64,000 nucleotides of DNA. Origin: Limimonas halophila (lineage in GTDB: Bacteria > Pseudomonadota > Alphaproteobacteria > Kiloniellales > Rhodovibrionaceae). The translations under genes were made by a program, and so were the position numbers. The stretch spans positions 214,501 to 278,500 of the forward strand of contig NZ_FNCE01000003.1 of the NCBI RefSeq assembly GCF_900100655.1, read 5' to 3'. Under the pieces are notes generated by a model, which did not search any database, was not told where the DNA came from, and saw nothing but the letters and a program-made list of their open reading frames with translations. Positions 32,264 through 40,463 of the stretch are shown here, in pieces (positions within the stretch are counted from its first letter, which is position 1; each line of letters opens with the position of its first letter).

Positions 32264-33268
32264 TCAGCTGGCGAGCAGCTGGAGGCTCTTGACCTCCTCG
32301 CCCTTGCGGCCGGGCCCGCGCTCGATCGCCACGCGGTCGCCGGTCTGCAGGTCGTCCAGGCCGGCGGCCTCGACGGTCTCGGCGGCCAGATAGATGTCGC
32401 CGCCGCCGTCGTCCGGCACCACGAAGCCGAAGCCCTTGGATGGCTTGTAGAACTTCACCGTGCCCAGGCTGCGGCCCTCGGGAATCTGCACCTCGCCGGG
32501 CTCGCGGCGGCCGGCCGCGGGTGCGGGCGCCGCGGGCTCGGCCGGCATCGGCGCCGGCTCGCTGGCCTCCGGCGCAGGGGCTTTCGACCGCTTGGGCGAA
32601 CTGCGCTTGCTGTCCGCGATCTCGATCGCGGCGAGCGCCCGGCGGACCTCGTGCGCGGCCCGCGCAAGCTCGTCGCCGCCGGCACCGCCGTCCCAGGTTT
32701 TCGCGCAGGTGCCCGCGGCCTCGATCAGCCGACGCGCCAGATCGGATTGCAGCTCATCGTTCGCGGGCGTGCGCTCGCGGGAACCACTGTCGGCGGCCGG
32801 GGCGGTCGGCTGGGCCGGCTCGGCGCCGCGGCTGCGCGCGGGCGCTTCCGGGCGAACCGGCTCATCCGTTCCGGGCGCGTCCGGAGTCGTCGCTGTGCTC
32901 GGGGCGCCTTGCCCGCCGTCCGGGCTCGGCCCGTCACCGTCCACGGCCACGGCAACGCCGGCAGCCTGCGGGTCGGTTTCCGCGACCGGCATGGCGTGCC
33001 CGTCCGCCTCGGCGGCGACTTCGGCTTCTTCCCCGTCCGCGGGCGGGCCGGCGTAGCCGGCCGGATCGGCCTGCGCCTTTTTGACGATGTAGCTGATCGC
33101 CGAGGGCGTTACGTTGTAATCGCGCGCAATGGCGGCGATGGCTTCGCCGGCCTGTCGGCGTTCGATGATCTTCGGCCACTCGCCCCGGTCGATCTTTGAG
33201 CGGCCCACACCGCCGGACTCGGTCTGCTCGTGGTTATGGTCTTTGAGGCGCAAAACGGATCGGCTCAT
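32264..33268 (-). CDS. HTH and cold-shock-domain fusion protein
   Basis: A 334-residue protein in three parts. Residues about 25-65 are a helix-turn-helix (WPKIIERRQAGEAIAAIARD, then NVTPSAISYIVKKA) like transposase or resolvase HTHs. A long Pro/Ala/Glu-rich linker (about 70-260) contains a short helical stretch (DLARRLIEAAGTCAKTW). Residues about 265-334 are a cold-shock domain with RNP1 KGFGFVVPD, but RNP2 is altered (IYLAAE). It could bind DNA and RNA. The ATG at 33268 has no good ribosome site, so the N-terminus is uncertain. Confidence 0.75.
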   Translation of the reverse strand: MSRSVLRLKDHNHEQTESGGVGRSKIDRGEWPKIIERRQAGEAIAAIARDYNVTPSAISYIVKKAQADPAGYAGPPADGEEAEVAAEADGHAMPVAETDPQAAGVAVAVDGDGPSPDGGQGAPSTATTPDAPGTDEPVRPEAPARSRGAEPAQPTAPAADSGSRERTPANDELQSDLARRLIEAAGTCAKTWDGGAGGDELARAAHEVRRALAAIEIADSKRSSPKRSKAPAPEASEPAPMPAEPAAPAPAAGRREPGEVQIPEGRSLGTVKFYKPSKGFGFVVPDDGGGDIYLAAETVEAAGLDDLQTGDRVAIERGPGRKGEEVKSLQLLAS

Positions 33269-33767
33269 GGTTGGCCACACACTGAAATTCAACGTTGCTC
33301 GGGCAGCCGCGACCGCTGCCGGCGACACTCGGAAACACACGCTCGCGGCTGGTGGATACGTCGGTACCGTCACCCTGTGGCTATCAAAATATAGCTTCGC
33401 GCCCAGCAATCAAGACCATGGCGGCTTTTTTCAATCCCCCGTCCCGTGTAGAACATAGCCCCGACGCCAGCGGTCAGCTGGATTTATTTTTGCACCAATT
33501 TGAGCGTCGGCAGATAACGATCAACCCGATGCACGGTATGGGTAAGCGGTGACAACACGCGATGTGGTCGCCGCCGCCGGGTTCGCACCATGCAATGTCT
33601 TCCGCCCAACCATGGATCCCGGCGGCGATGCCTGCGCCCGGATCGGCCGCTTGTGGGCTGTGACACGGTGTCGCGGGTCGGCGGCGTTGTGAATTCGTCT
33701 TCAAAAGCCCGGCCGTCGAATCAAATGCCTCGCGTGCCTGTGAGCCGCGGCGCTTTTTGATTGACGT
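33269..33767. other. Intergenic gap without a supported gene
   Basis: About 500 bases between the HTH-cold-shock gene and the transglutaminase gene, both on the minus strand. The part 33370-33550 is richer in A/T. Short open frames exist but have random composition and no ribosome sites. A small RNA cannot be excluded, but I saw no terminator-like hairpin with a T run. Confidence 0.5.
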
Positions 33768-34607
33768 TCACGCAATCGTGACAGCTTGGTCCGTCGGCCC
33801 CGGTTCCTGGCCGTCGGCCCCTGCGCCGGTGAAGGTGCAGCGCACCGTCATGTCCCGCATGGATGCGGCGCCGATGATGAGCGCGAACGGCACGTCTGCG
33901 GCGTCGCGCCCCGTGCCGATGCGCACGAAGCCCGGCCGGGAGATGCGCTTGCTAGGGTCGAAGAGGTGCCACGCCCCGTTCAGCCACGCCTCGAAAAGCG
34001 CATGAAAATCCGGTGGGTCCAGGTCGTGGGAGTAGCCGCTGACGAAGCGGGCCGGAACGTTGAGCGCGCGGCAGAAGGCCACGCCCAGGTGGGCGAAATC
34101 CCGGCACACACCGGCGCGCTGCGTGGCGGTGTCCAGCGCCGTGGTCAGCGTGCCGGTGGTGCCCGCGATGTAGTCTACGTTGGCGTGGATCCAGTCGCAG
34201 ATCGCCTGGACCTGGCGGTGCCCCTGCGGCACGCGCCCGAACTCGCGGAACGCCAGGCGCATCAACTGGTCGGACTGGCAGTACCGGCTGGGGACGATGT
34301 AGGGCACGCTCCCCAGCGGCAGCCGGTCCGGCGGCGTGCCGCCGATCGTCGCCGGGTCGGCGAGCGTGTAGGACACGGCCGCGCGCGCCTCGTAGCGCAC
34401 CGTCAGCGCTCCGGGCGGTGCCACGAAGCGGTGGTAGTGGTTACCCAGCTCGGGCGTGACGTGCTCGTCGACCGGCACCGCCGGCTCTACGGTGAAGCTG
34501 TCGTCGATCACGCGCTGGTTCGCCGCGTTGGCGGCGGCCACGTTCATGATGAACGTAGATCGCTCGCGGACCTGATAGCGCAGCGTGCATTGGGCGTGGA
34601 ATTCCAA
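33768..34607 (-). CDS. Transglutaminase-like cysteine peptidase family protein
   Basis: A 279-residue protein of the transglutaminase-core family. The catalytic triad is visible as Cys in QRAGVCRDFAHLGVAFCR, His in PDFHALFEAWL and Asp in WHLFDPSKR. A beta-rich N-terminal domain precedes it. Cytoplasmic, since no signal peptide is seen; members act as peptidases or amidases. The frame begins with TTG at 34607 with a weak ribosome site; no better start was found close by. Confidence 0.82.
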   Translation of the reverse strand: MEFHAQCTLRYQVRERSTFIMNVAAANAANQRVIDDSFTVEPAVPVDEHVTPELGNHYHRFVAPPGALTVRYEARAAVSYTLADPATIGGTPPDRLPLGSVPYIVPSRYCQSDQLMRLAFREFGRVPQGHRQVQAICDWIHANVDYIAGTTGTLTTALDTATQRAGVCRDFAHLGVAFCRALNVPARFVSGYSHDLDPPDFHALFEAWLNGAWHLFDPSKRISRPGFVRIGTGRDAADVPFALIIGAASMRDMTVRCTFTGAGADGQEPGPTDQAVTIA

Positions 34608-34864
34608 ACGTCACCGTCCGTGGCCATGGGTGAAGGCGATACGCGGCGTATCGGCGATGGATATCCCGCGTCGCCCGGCCGCGGCAAGCGGCGCGGCACC
34701 GGCACCGTTGGATCACGGCCCCGCGAGGACACATTGGGTTGTCCGCGCCAATGTGGTACCCGAACCGCGGATTGCTGACCGCGCCGCCCAATCCGGCCGG
34801 GCAGGCAGAACAGCCGAATACCGGGGCGGCACGGGGACGATGGCCCGACCAGGGGGAGCGCGAC

Positions 34865-36061
34865 ATGCCCAACGGCTCGCCGGTCCGGCGGGAGCAAGTG
34901 TCCGCCGGCACGGTGGTCTTTCGCGAAGGCGACTCGGCTGCCCACGCCCGTGCGTATTTCGTCGAGGCCGGCCGGGTCCGGCTGCTCCACGGCGACGAGG
35001 CTCACGGAAACGTGCTGGCCCGGGTCGGGCCCGGTGAGGTCTTCGGCGAGATGGCGTTGCTCGACACCAAGCCGCGCTCGGCGACGGCGGTGTGCGAGGA
35101 GGACAGCGCGCTGCTCTCGATCGCCCGCGATTACCTGGACGACGTGCTGCGCCGGGCCGATCCGGTCCTGCCGTACATGATGTCCACACTGGCGCGCCGC
35201 GTTCGGGCTGCCAGCAGCAGCGCCGAACTTCCGGCGCCGCCGCGCCCGGACGCGCACAGCGACGACGACGGCCGCGCGGCCGCCGAGCAGCGGTTGGCAT
35301 GGGTCCGGGAGCTGGACGCGGTCCTGGAAGAGGGTCGTGTGGTCCCCGTCTACCAGCCGGTGGTGGACTTGACCTCGGGCCGCACGGCCGGGTTCGAGGC
35401 GCTGCTACGCGTGCGCGGCGCGGACGGCGCGCTGCATCCGCCCATGGACTACATTGCGCTCGCCGAGGAGGTCGGAGCGACGGGGGCTTTCGCCCGGCAG
35501 ATGCTGGACCAAGCCTGCCACGACGCCGCGGCCTGGGGCGAGGGCGGCCCGTTTGTCGCCGTGAACATCTCCCAGCGCGATCTGGAGGGGGAAAGCCTGC
35601 TGGAGGACGTGGCCGGGGCGCTGCGGCGCAGCGGGCTCTCGCCCACGCGCCTGGAACTGGAGGTCACGGAGAGCGCGCTGGCTTCCGATTTCGAGGCGGC
35701 GCGCGAGTACCTGGAGCGGTTTCGCGACATGGGCGTGGCCGTGACGATCGACGATTTCGGCACCGGCTACGCCTCGCTGTCCGCGCTGGCGGCCCTGCCG
35801 GTGTCGAAGCTGAAGGTGGATAAGACCTTCGTCTGGTCGTACGGCGCGGATGCTACGGCCACCGCGATCGTGGACGCCGTGCTCGGGCTCGCGCGCAGCC
35901 TCGGCATCCGGACGACGGCCGAAGGGGTCGAAACCAGCGAACAACTGGATGCGCTGCGCCGGCTTGGCTGCAATTCCGCGCAGGGGTTCCTCTTTGCCAA
36001 GGGTGGGCTCGCCCACGAGGTCGGGGCCATGGTCCAGCAGGTCTGGTTCCATCGCGACTGA
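34865..36061 (+). CDS. Cyclic-nucleotide-binding-domain EAL phosphodiesterase
   Basis: A 398-residue protein. Residues about 10-115 are a Crp-type cyclic-nucleotide-binding fold (GEVFGEMALLDTKPRSATAV), and residues about 145-395 an EAL domain. All key EAL residues are present: EALLR, VNIS, ELEVTES, DDFGTG, KLKVDK, AEGVET and QGF, so it is probably an active cyclic di-GMP phosphodiesterase. It may link a nucleotide signal to motility, fitting the flagellar surroundings. GGGGGAG lies six bases before the ATG. Confidence 0.88.
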   Translation: MPNGSPVRREQVSAGTVVFREGDSAAHARAYFVEAGRVRLLHGDEAHGNVLARVGPGEVFGEMALLDTKPRSATAVCEEDSALLSIARDYLDDVLRRADPVLPYMMSTLARRVRAASSSAELPAPPRPDAHSDDDGRAAAEQRLAWVRELDAVLEEGRVVPVYQPVVDLTSGRTAGFEALLRVRGADGALHPPMDYIALAEEVGATGAFARQMLDQACHDAAAWGEGGPFVAVNISQRDLEGESLLEDVAGALRRSGLSPTRLELEVTESALASDFEAAREYLERFRDMGVAVTIDDFGTGYASLSALAALPVSKLKVDKTFVWSYGADATATAIVDAVLGLARSLGIRTTAEGVETSEQLDALRRLGCNSAQGFLFAKGGLAHEVGAMVQQVWFHRD

Positions 36062-36097
36062 CGTGGCAGGCACTCGGACGGCTCGGCTGGCGCCGGC

Positions 36098-36133
36098 AAA
36101 AAAGGAGCCCGGCGGCGCGCGGCCGTCGGGCTC
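36098..36133 (-). terminator. Intrinsic terminator after the 45-residue gene
   Basis: On the minus strand a GAGCCCG/CGGGCTC stem, extended by an inner GC-rich pairing, is followed by six Ts (36098-36103). It lies 45 bases after the stop of the small gene at 36179-36316 and also faces the end of the EAL gene. Confidence 0.85.
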
Positions 36134-36178
36134 AGGGGGAGGCTCGATCAGGCGCGATCTCGGTTCGTGAGGCCATGC

Positions 36179-36316
36179 TTACGCCCAGAAGTGACCGGGC
36201 ATCGAACCGGGGCCGAGGTCGAAAATCGGCTTGGCCGGGTGGGCGCTGCTCTCGCCCTTGGCGGCCTTGAACACGCTGTTGGCGAAACCGGCGAGCTTGT
36301 CGGCGATGGTCTTCAT
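36179..36316 (-). CDS. 45-residue small protein
   Basis: A short gene read from the sequence: ATG at 36316, TAA at 36179. The ribosome site GAGGAGGG lies six bases upstream, one of the best in the window, and a clear terminator follows. The protein starts MKTIADKLAGFANSVFKAAK (an amphipathic basic helix) and ends with PGSMPGHFWA. No family recognised. Strong signals at both ends argue that it is a real, well-expressed single gene. Possible roles include membrane association or export partner, but nothing supports a specific function. Confidence 0.75.
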   Translation of the reverse strand: MKTIADKLAGFANSVFKAAKGESSAHPAKPIFDLGPGSMPGHFWA

Positions 36317-36717
36317 GGCGATCCCTCCTCAATGACGACCTGCGTTCAACCCCCAATATGGGGGCGTACGTCCGCGCCGACGCCTTCCGGTTTTGCGATT
36401 CCGAAATGCGCGTGAATCATACCGCTGTGGCACACGGTTTGCTCAAGGCGTACGGCGCGTACGGGCGCCGAGACGGGAGGGCCGTTCGCGTCCGGGCGTG
36501 GTATATAACGTTTTGATCAAAGGCGATCATCTCGGGCGTTCACGCGACCCTGTCCCGACATGCAGCCGTATGTTTTGGCAGACGTACATCGCCCTGTTCG
36601 CCCGGCGCCGGATAACCGTGTGTACGTGTACACAGGTGCGTCTCGCCGGCTCGGTGCGCTGCTTGACCCATACGAGATGTTGGGGCCGTCATTGGAGCGG
36701 GCAAAGAGGAGCTGCGG
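36317..36717. promoter_or_regulatory. Divergent regulatory region with two operator-like inverted repeats
   Basis: A 400-base gap between the divergent 45-residue gene and the site-2 protease gene. It has CCCCC-AATAT-GGGGG at 36350-36364 just upstream of the small gene, and TGTGTAC-GT-GTACACA at 36619-36634 about 85 bases before the protease gene. The stretch 36500-36520 (GTATATAACG...) is A/T-rich. These look like protein-binding sites, not proven. An open plus-strand frame across it has no ribosome site and odd composition. Confidence 0.45.
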
Positions 36718-37566
36718 ATGACGGACGGCGACGGTGAGGCGGGCAGCCGCACGGCCCGCGCCACGGGGGCGAAGGCCGGCGGCGTCCGCGCGGGTCGTGG
36801 CGTCAATTGGGGCGCCGCGATCGCGGGCCTGTTCAAGCTGGCCCCGAAAGCGCTGAAGATCGGCAAGCTGGGCAAGCTCGCGCTGCTGGGCGGCTCGGTG
36901 GGAGCCTATTCGCTGCTCTTCACCTGGGAGTTCGCGCTGGTGATCTGCGGCGCCATCCTCTTCCACGAGCTTGGGCACGTGCTGGCGATGCGCTGGTACG
37001 GCGTGCCGGTGAAGGGGATCTACCTCATCCCCTTCGTGGGCGGCGTGGCCGTGGGCGATCCGGGGCGCGTGCGCCTGAGCGAATGGCAGCAGTTCGTGAT
37101 CGCCATCATGGGGCCGGCGATCGGGTTCGTAACGGCGGCCGTGCCCTTGGTGGTGTTCGACGTGACGGGGTACGCATTCGCCGCCGCGGCCGCGAGCTGG
37201 ATCGCGCTCGTAAACCTCTTCAATCTGCTGCCCATCTATCCTTTGGATGGCGGCCGCATGCTGCGGGCGTTGTTCGCCTCGGCGGGGGCGCGGGCGACGC
37301 GGGTCGGGATGGTGCTGTCGCTCGGGCTGGGCGCGGCCCTGTTGTGGCAGCTCCGGATTCCGCTGCTGGCGTTCATCCTCGTCGTCGGTGCGATCGAGTT
37401 CTACGTCGAGGTCAAGCGGGGCTCGGCGGCGACGCCCATGCCGGGTAGCGCGGTGCTCGCGGCGCTCGGGCTGTACGTGATGCTGGCCGCCGCCCTGATG
37501 ACGGTGATGTTCGCCGTGCAGGACAGTCCGTCCGCCGGCCTGGCGTTGGAGCTGCTGAAGGACTGA
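36718..37566 (+). CDS. Site-2 protease family (M50) membrane metalloprotease
   Basis: A 282-residue membrane protein with the zinc motif HELGH (residues 83-87) and the second motif LPIYPLDGGRML (LDGG about 176-179), plus several hydrophobic helices. S2P proteases cut membrane substrates, often anti-sigma factors. The first 30 residues are polar. AGAGGAG precedes the ATG. It converges with a rhomboid gene, leaving two intramembrane proteases side by side. Confidence 0.9.
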   Translation: MTDGDGEAGSRTARATGAKAGGVRAGRGVNWGAAIAGLFKLAPKALKIGKLGKLALLGGSVGAYSLLFTWEFALVICGAILFHELGHVLAMRWYGVPVKGIYLIPFVGGVAVGDPGRVRLSEWQQFVIAIMGPAIGFVTAAVPLVVFDVTGYAFAAAAASWIALVNLFNLLPIYPLDGGRMLRALFASAGARATRVGMVLSLGLGAALLWQLRIPLLAFILVVGAIEFYVEVKRGSAATPMPGSAVLAALGLYVMLAAALMTVMFAVQDSPSAGLALELLKD

Positions 37567-37570
37567 GCCC

Positions 37571-38467
37571 TCAGGCCCAGATGGCCAGCGCCCAGCTGCC
37601 CGCGAAGATCGCAGCCGCCGTGCTTCCGGCGGCGAGTTGGACCGGCACGCGTGCCAACCGGGCGAGGGGAAGCCGGCCCGCGGCCATTCCCAGACCGCTG
37701 CCGACCGCAAAGCCCGCAATGTGAGCCACGATGTCCGTGCGCTCGCCGGTGACGCCCAGCAGCGCCATGAGCATCACGCCCGCGGCCAACGGCGCCCAGC
37801 GGCGCACGCGTAGCGGTTCGGCGGCGGCCATCCGGCGTTTGCCCGCCACGGCGGCCAGGAGTCCCAATGCGCCGAACACGGCCGTGGATGCGCCCACCGC
37901 GGTGTGCGGCACGCCGTGCACGAGCGCGCTGACACCGTTGCCCAGGAATCCGGCCAGGATGGTTGCGAGCCAGGCAACGCCGGTCCCGAGCGCGCCGCCC
38001 GACAGGGTCCAGGCCACTGTCCCGAAGGCCAGATTGCTCAGCAGATGGCCCGCGTCCGCATGCAAGCCGAGCGCTGTCACGAGGCGCCAGACCTCGCCAT
38101 CCCGGATCTTGGCGGCGTCGGCGGCACCCGCCTCGAACCAGGGAACCGCGAACGCGAATTGATGGTCGGCGGCGAAGAGAAAGGCGAGCAGGGCGCCCAC
38201 GCCGAGCGCCGCTTCCACCCCGTAGCGGCCGGGCCCCTGCGGGGTCAGCGTCTTGCGGGTCGGCGCGTTTTCTCGGGCGTAGGCATCGAGCTCCGCCCGG
38301 GCGCGCTCGGCGTCGGCCAGCGGCACCATGACGGCCACGCCGTCCGCGCGCGGCGCCAGATAGCAGCGGATACCGGCGGCCGCCAGAACGAGCGACCGCT
38401 CGGAAGCCGGATCACGCGCCGGCAGGTGGGCGACCTCCACGAAGATGGGCGTGTCGCGGTCGTCCAC
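37571..38467 (-). CDS. Rhomboid family intramembrane serine protease
   Basis: A 298-residue protein: a soluble N-terminal ferredoxin-like part (about 1-75), then about seven membrane helices. Rhomboid features are HLLSNLAFG, the catalytic serine in GASTAVFGALG and the catalytic histidine in VAHIAGFAVG. GTG at 38467 has GGGAG nine bases upstream. Its end is 4 bases from that of the site-2 protease gene. Substrate unknown. Confidence 0.88.
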   Translation of the reverse strand: MDDRDTPIFVEVAHLPARDPASERSLVLAAAGIRCYLAPRADGVAVMVPLADAERARAELDAYARENAPTRKTLTPQGPGRYGVEAALGVGALLAFLFAADHQFAFAVPWFEAGAADAAKIRDGEVWRLVTALGLHADAGHLLSNLAFGTVAWTLSGGALGTGVAWLATILAGFLGNGVSALVHGVPHTAVGASTAVFGALGLLAAVAGKRRMAAAEPLRVRRWAPLAAGVMLMALLGVTGERTDIVAHIAGFAVGSGLGMAAGRLPLARLARVPVQLAAGSTAAAIFAGSWALAIWA

Positions 38468-38550
38468 GGCCGGCGGCTCCCTCGTCCCGCGTCAGCGCAC
38501 GGCGTGCCGCGAGCATGGCACGGCCGGCCGACACGGGCGAGGGGTTTGCC

Positions 38551-39045
38551 TTACTGAATCTCGGCGGTAACGCTGTAGGCGTTGTTGGTGAAGACGACCT
38601 GATTGGCCCAGAGGTTGTCCACGTCCACCAGCAAGGGGGCCTTCAGGTTCACCGTGGTTCGCGCCTGTCCGTTTTCGTCGCGGCGCATGACGGCGATCAG
38701 AATGAAGGCCGCGGATTCCCAGGCGACGTGGTAATAATTGCAGGCGGCCAGCTTGTCGGCGTGCTCGATGGGCGCATCGACGGTCGCCGCCGGGATGACA
38801 ATGAAGCCAAGGCTGGGGTCGTCGATGGATTGAAAGATCTTGTACGGCCCGTCCTCGGCGCCCGGCACGTTGAGGAAGACGAAGCTGTGCCGGTCCGCGT
38901 AGCCGATGGGGCCCTGGGGCATGGCGATGATGCGCGCGGGATCGTAGGTGAAGTCGCCGAAGCGGGTGTTGACGACGGGCCGGTCCGTCGGGGCCGGCTG
39001 CTCGGCTTCGGGCCGTTCGGCGATGATGGCGTCCGTGGGCGACAT
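38551..39045 (-). CDS. fliW: Flagellar assembly factor FliW
   Basis: A 164-residue FliW with an extra N-terminal 28 residues. Core motifs are NTRFGDFTYDPARIIAMPQGPIG (given in part), FLNVPGAEDGPYKIFQSIDD and VNLKAPLLVD. FliW binds flagellin and the regulator CsrA, tying flagellin translation to export. It lies 30 bases after flgL on the same strand. No csrA is in the window. GGGAG precedes the ATG. Confidence 0.92.
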   Translation of the reverse strand: MSPTDAIIAERPEAEQPAPTDRPVVNTRFGDFTYDPARIIAMPQGPIGYADRHSFVFLNVPGAEDGPYKIFQSIDDPSLGFIVIPAATVDAPIEHADKLAACNYYHVAWESAAFILIAVMRRDENGQARTTVNLKAPLLVDVDNLWANQVVFTNNAYSVTAEIQ

Positions 39046-39075
39046 GACGTGTCTCCCGTCTGCTGTGGCCCCGCG

Positions 39076-40335
39076 TTAGCGCAGGAAGTTCAGGATGGAG
39101 AGGTTCTGCAGGCGCGCGGTGGAGGCGAACGAGGCCTGAAGCGTGTTCTGCAGGGCGCTCATCTCCGTCGCGGCTTCGGTGACATCGACGTTCTCGATGT
39201 CGCCGATCGCCTGCTCATTCTGGCTGTTGTCGCTTTCCAAACGGTTGAGGGTTTCCGTCAGGGTCTGCCGCCGGCTGCCGATGTCGGCGCTGGTTTCGGC
39301 GAGGCGCTCAATGGCGCCTGGCCTCTGTTCATCCTCAGCGAAGTTCAGTTGTGCCGCAAACTCGTTGCCGCCACCGTTGCTCGATATGGAGATGTCATTG
39401 CTCGCATTCGACTGAACAACGACTTGTGATTCTCCTGAGTTCTGCTCAATTTTTGCAGTCGCAATCTGGCTAAAATCAGAATCGTTATTGAGTTTTTGGA
39501 CAACATCTTGAATTGTGTCTTGCGCTGAATTTATTGTAGTTGTTACAGTATTTGTTTGATTTGTTTCGTTGTCGGTTATGTCAAAGTTAATATTTGTGAT
39601 TGCTGGCGTTGTGCTTCCTACATTCGTCCCAAGGGATATTTGATTTGTGGAAACTTCAGCCTGGCCGCCGTTCAGGTCATCCAGCGCGGCTTCGATGGCG
39701 CCGTCCAGGTTGTTTTGATCGGCCTGCGCCACGCGCGTGGCGGCCGTGACCAGTTCCTGGATGCCCGTCCGCTGCAACGGGTCGGCGGTGACGTTGCTTT
39801 CGACGTTCAGGTTCTCGGTCGCGCGCGTCTCGATGCTCTCGCCGTTGCCGTTGAAGTGCTCGCCGCTGGCAACCTCGGCGAGGCTCGCGTTGCTCAGGCT
39901 TACCGCCTGCTGGTCGACGGCTGTGCCGCTGAAGAGGTGACGGCCGGCTACGTCCGTGTTGAGCAGCCCTTCGATCTCCTCGCGGAAATTCTGCGCGGTG
40001 CTCTGGATGGACAGGTTTTCCACGTTCGTGTCCGTGTTGGCGGCGACCAACTGCTGCTGGAAGCGGGAGGCGATGTCCTCCAGGTCGTCGACGACGTTGG
40101 CCGTCTCCTCCATGCGCAGGTCCGCCTGTTTCACGTTCTGCTGGAAGGCGTTGTTGGCGACCTGCGACCGCTCCAGGTCGAGGAGGCGCCGGGCGTCCTG
40201 CGAGACCCCGTCGAAGCTCTGCGACACCTTGCCGCTGGAAAGCTGGATCTGCGCCTGCTCCATGCGCGACTGCACGTCCAGCGTGTTTTGAAGCTGAAGG
40301 CGCTGGGCGGCGAACGTTCCGATGGCCGAGACCAT
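39076..40335 (-). CDS. flgL: Hook-filament junction protein FlgL
   Basis: A 419-residue HAP3. The N-terminus (IGTFAAQRLQLQNTLDVQSR) and C-terminus (LQNTLQASFASTARLQNLSI) are flagellin-like and classical for FlgL. The family usually has about 300 residues; the extra part at about 225-330 is a flagellin-IN-like module (TINSAQDTIQDVVQKLNND, DISISSNGGG) encoded by visibly A/T-rich DNA (about 39400-39655). GAGGAGG precedes the ATG. It follows flgK by 128 bases. Confidence 0.93.
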   Translation of the reverse strand: MVSAIGTFAAQRLQLQNTLDVQSRMEQAQIQLSSGKVSQSFDGVSQDARRLLDLERSQVANNAFQQNVKQADLRMEETANVVDDLEDIASRFQQQLVAANTDTNVENLSIQSTAQNFREEIEGLLNTDVAGRHLFSGTAVDQQAVSLSNASLAEVASGEHFNGNGESIETRATENLNVESNVTADPLQRTGIQELVTAATRVAQADQNNLDGAIEAALDDLNGGQAEVSTNQISLGTNVGSTTPAITNINFDITDNETNQTNTVTTTINSAQDTIQDVVQKLNNDSDFSQIATAKIEQNSGESQVVVQSNASNDISISSNGGGNEFAAQLNFAEDEQRPGAIERLAETSADIGSRRQTLTETLNRLESDNSQNEQAIGDIENVDVTEAATEMSALQNTLQASFASTARLQNLSILNFLR

Positions 40336-40463
40336 GGCGTCTTTCCTCCTCAGAGCGCGATAAGACGACGCACAATCGCCGTGCGAACCTTATCGAACTC
40401 TATTTCTCCCTTCCACGGGCATGATTTAGCGCGCGCACCGTTGCGATCCGACCTCATCATGCC

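Noticed and set aside
33295-33552. Plus-strand frame upstream of the HTH-cold-shock gene
   Set aside because: No ribosome site or recognisable protein features; overlaps the probable promoter region.
36132-36356. Minus-strand 74-codon frame overlapping the 45-residue gene
   Set aside because: Arg/Gln-rich shadow in another frame; the 45-codon frame has the ideal ribosome site and ends before the terminator.
36393-36737. Plus-strand frame in the gap before the site-2 protease gene
   Set aside because: No ribosome site, odd Cys/Arg-rich composition, and it runs over the start of a well-supported gene in another frame.
40370-40395. Sigma-54-like TCGCACG-GCGA-TTGTG upstream of flgL on the minus strand
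   Set aside because: The invariant GG at -24 and GC at -12 are not both present, so the match is too weak. flgL is probably read from upstream.
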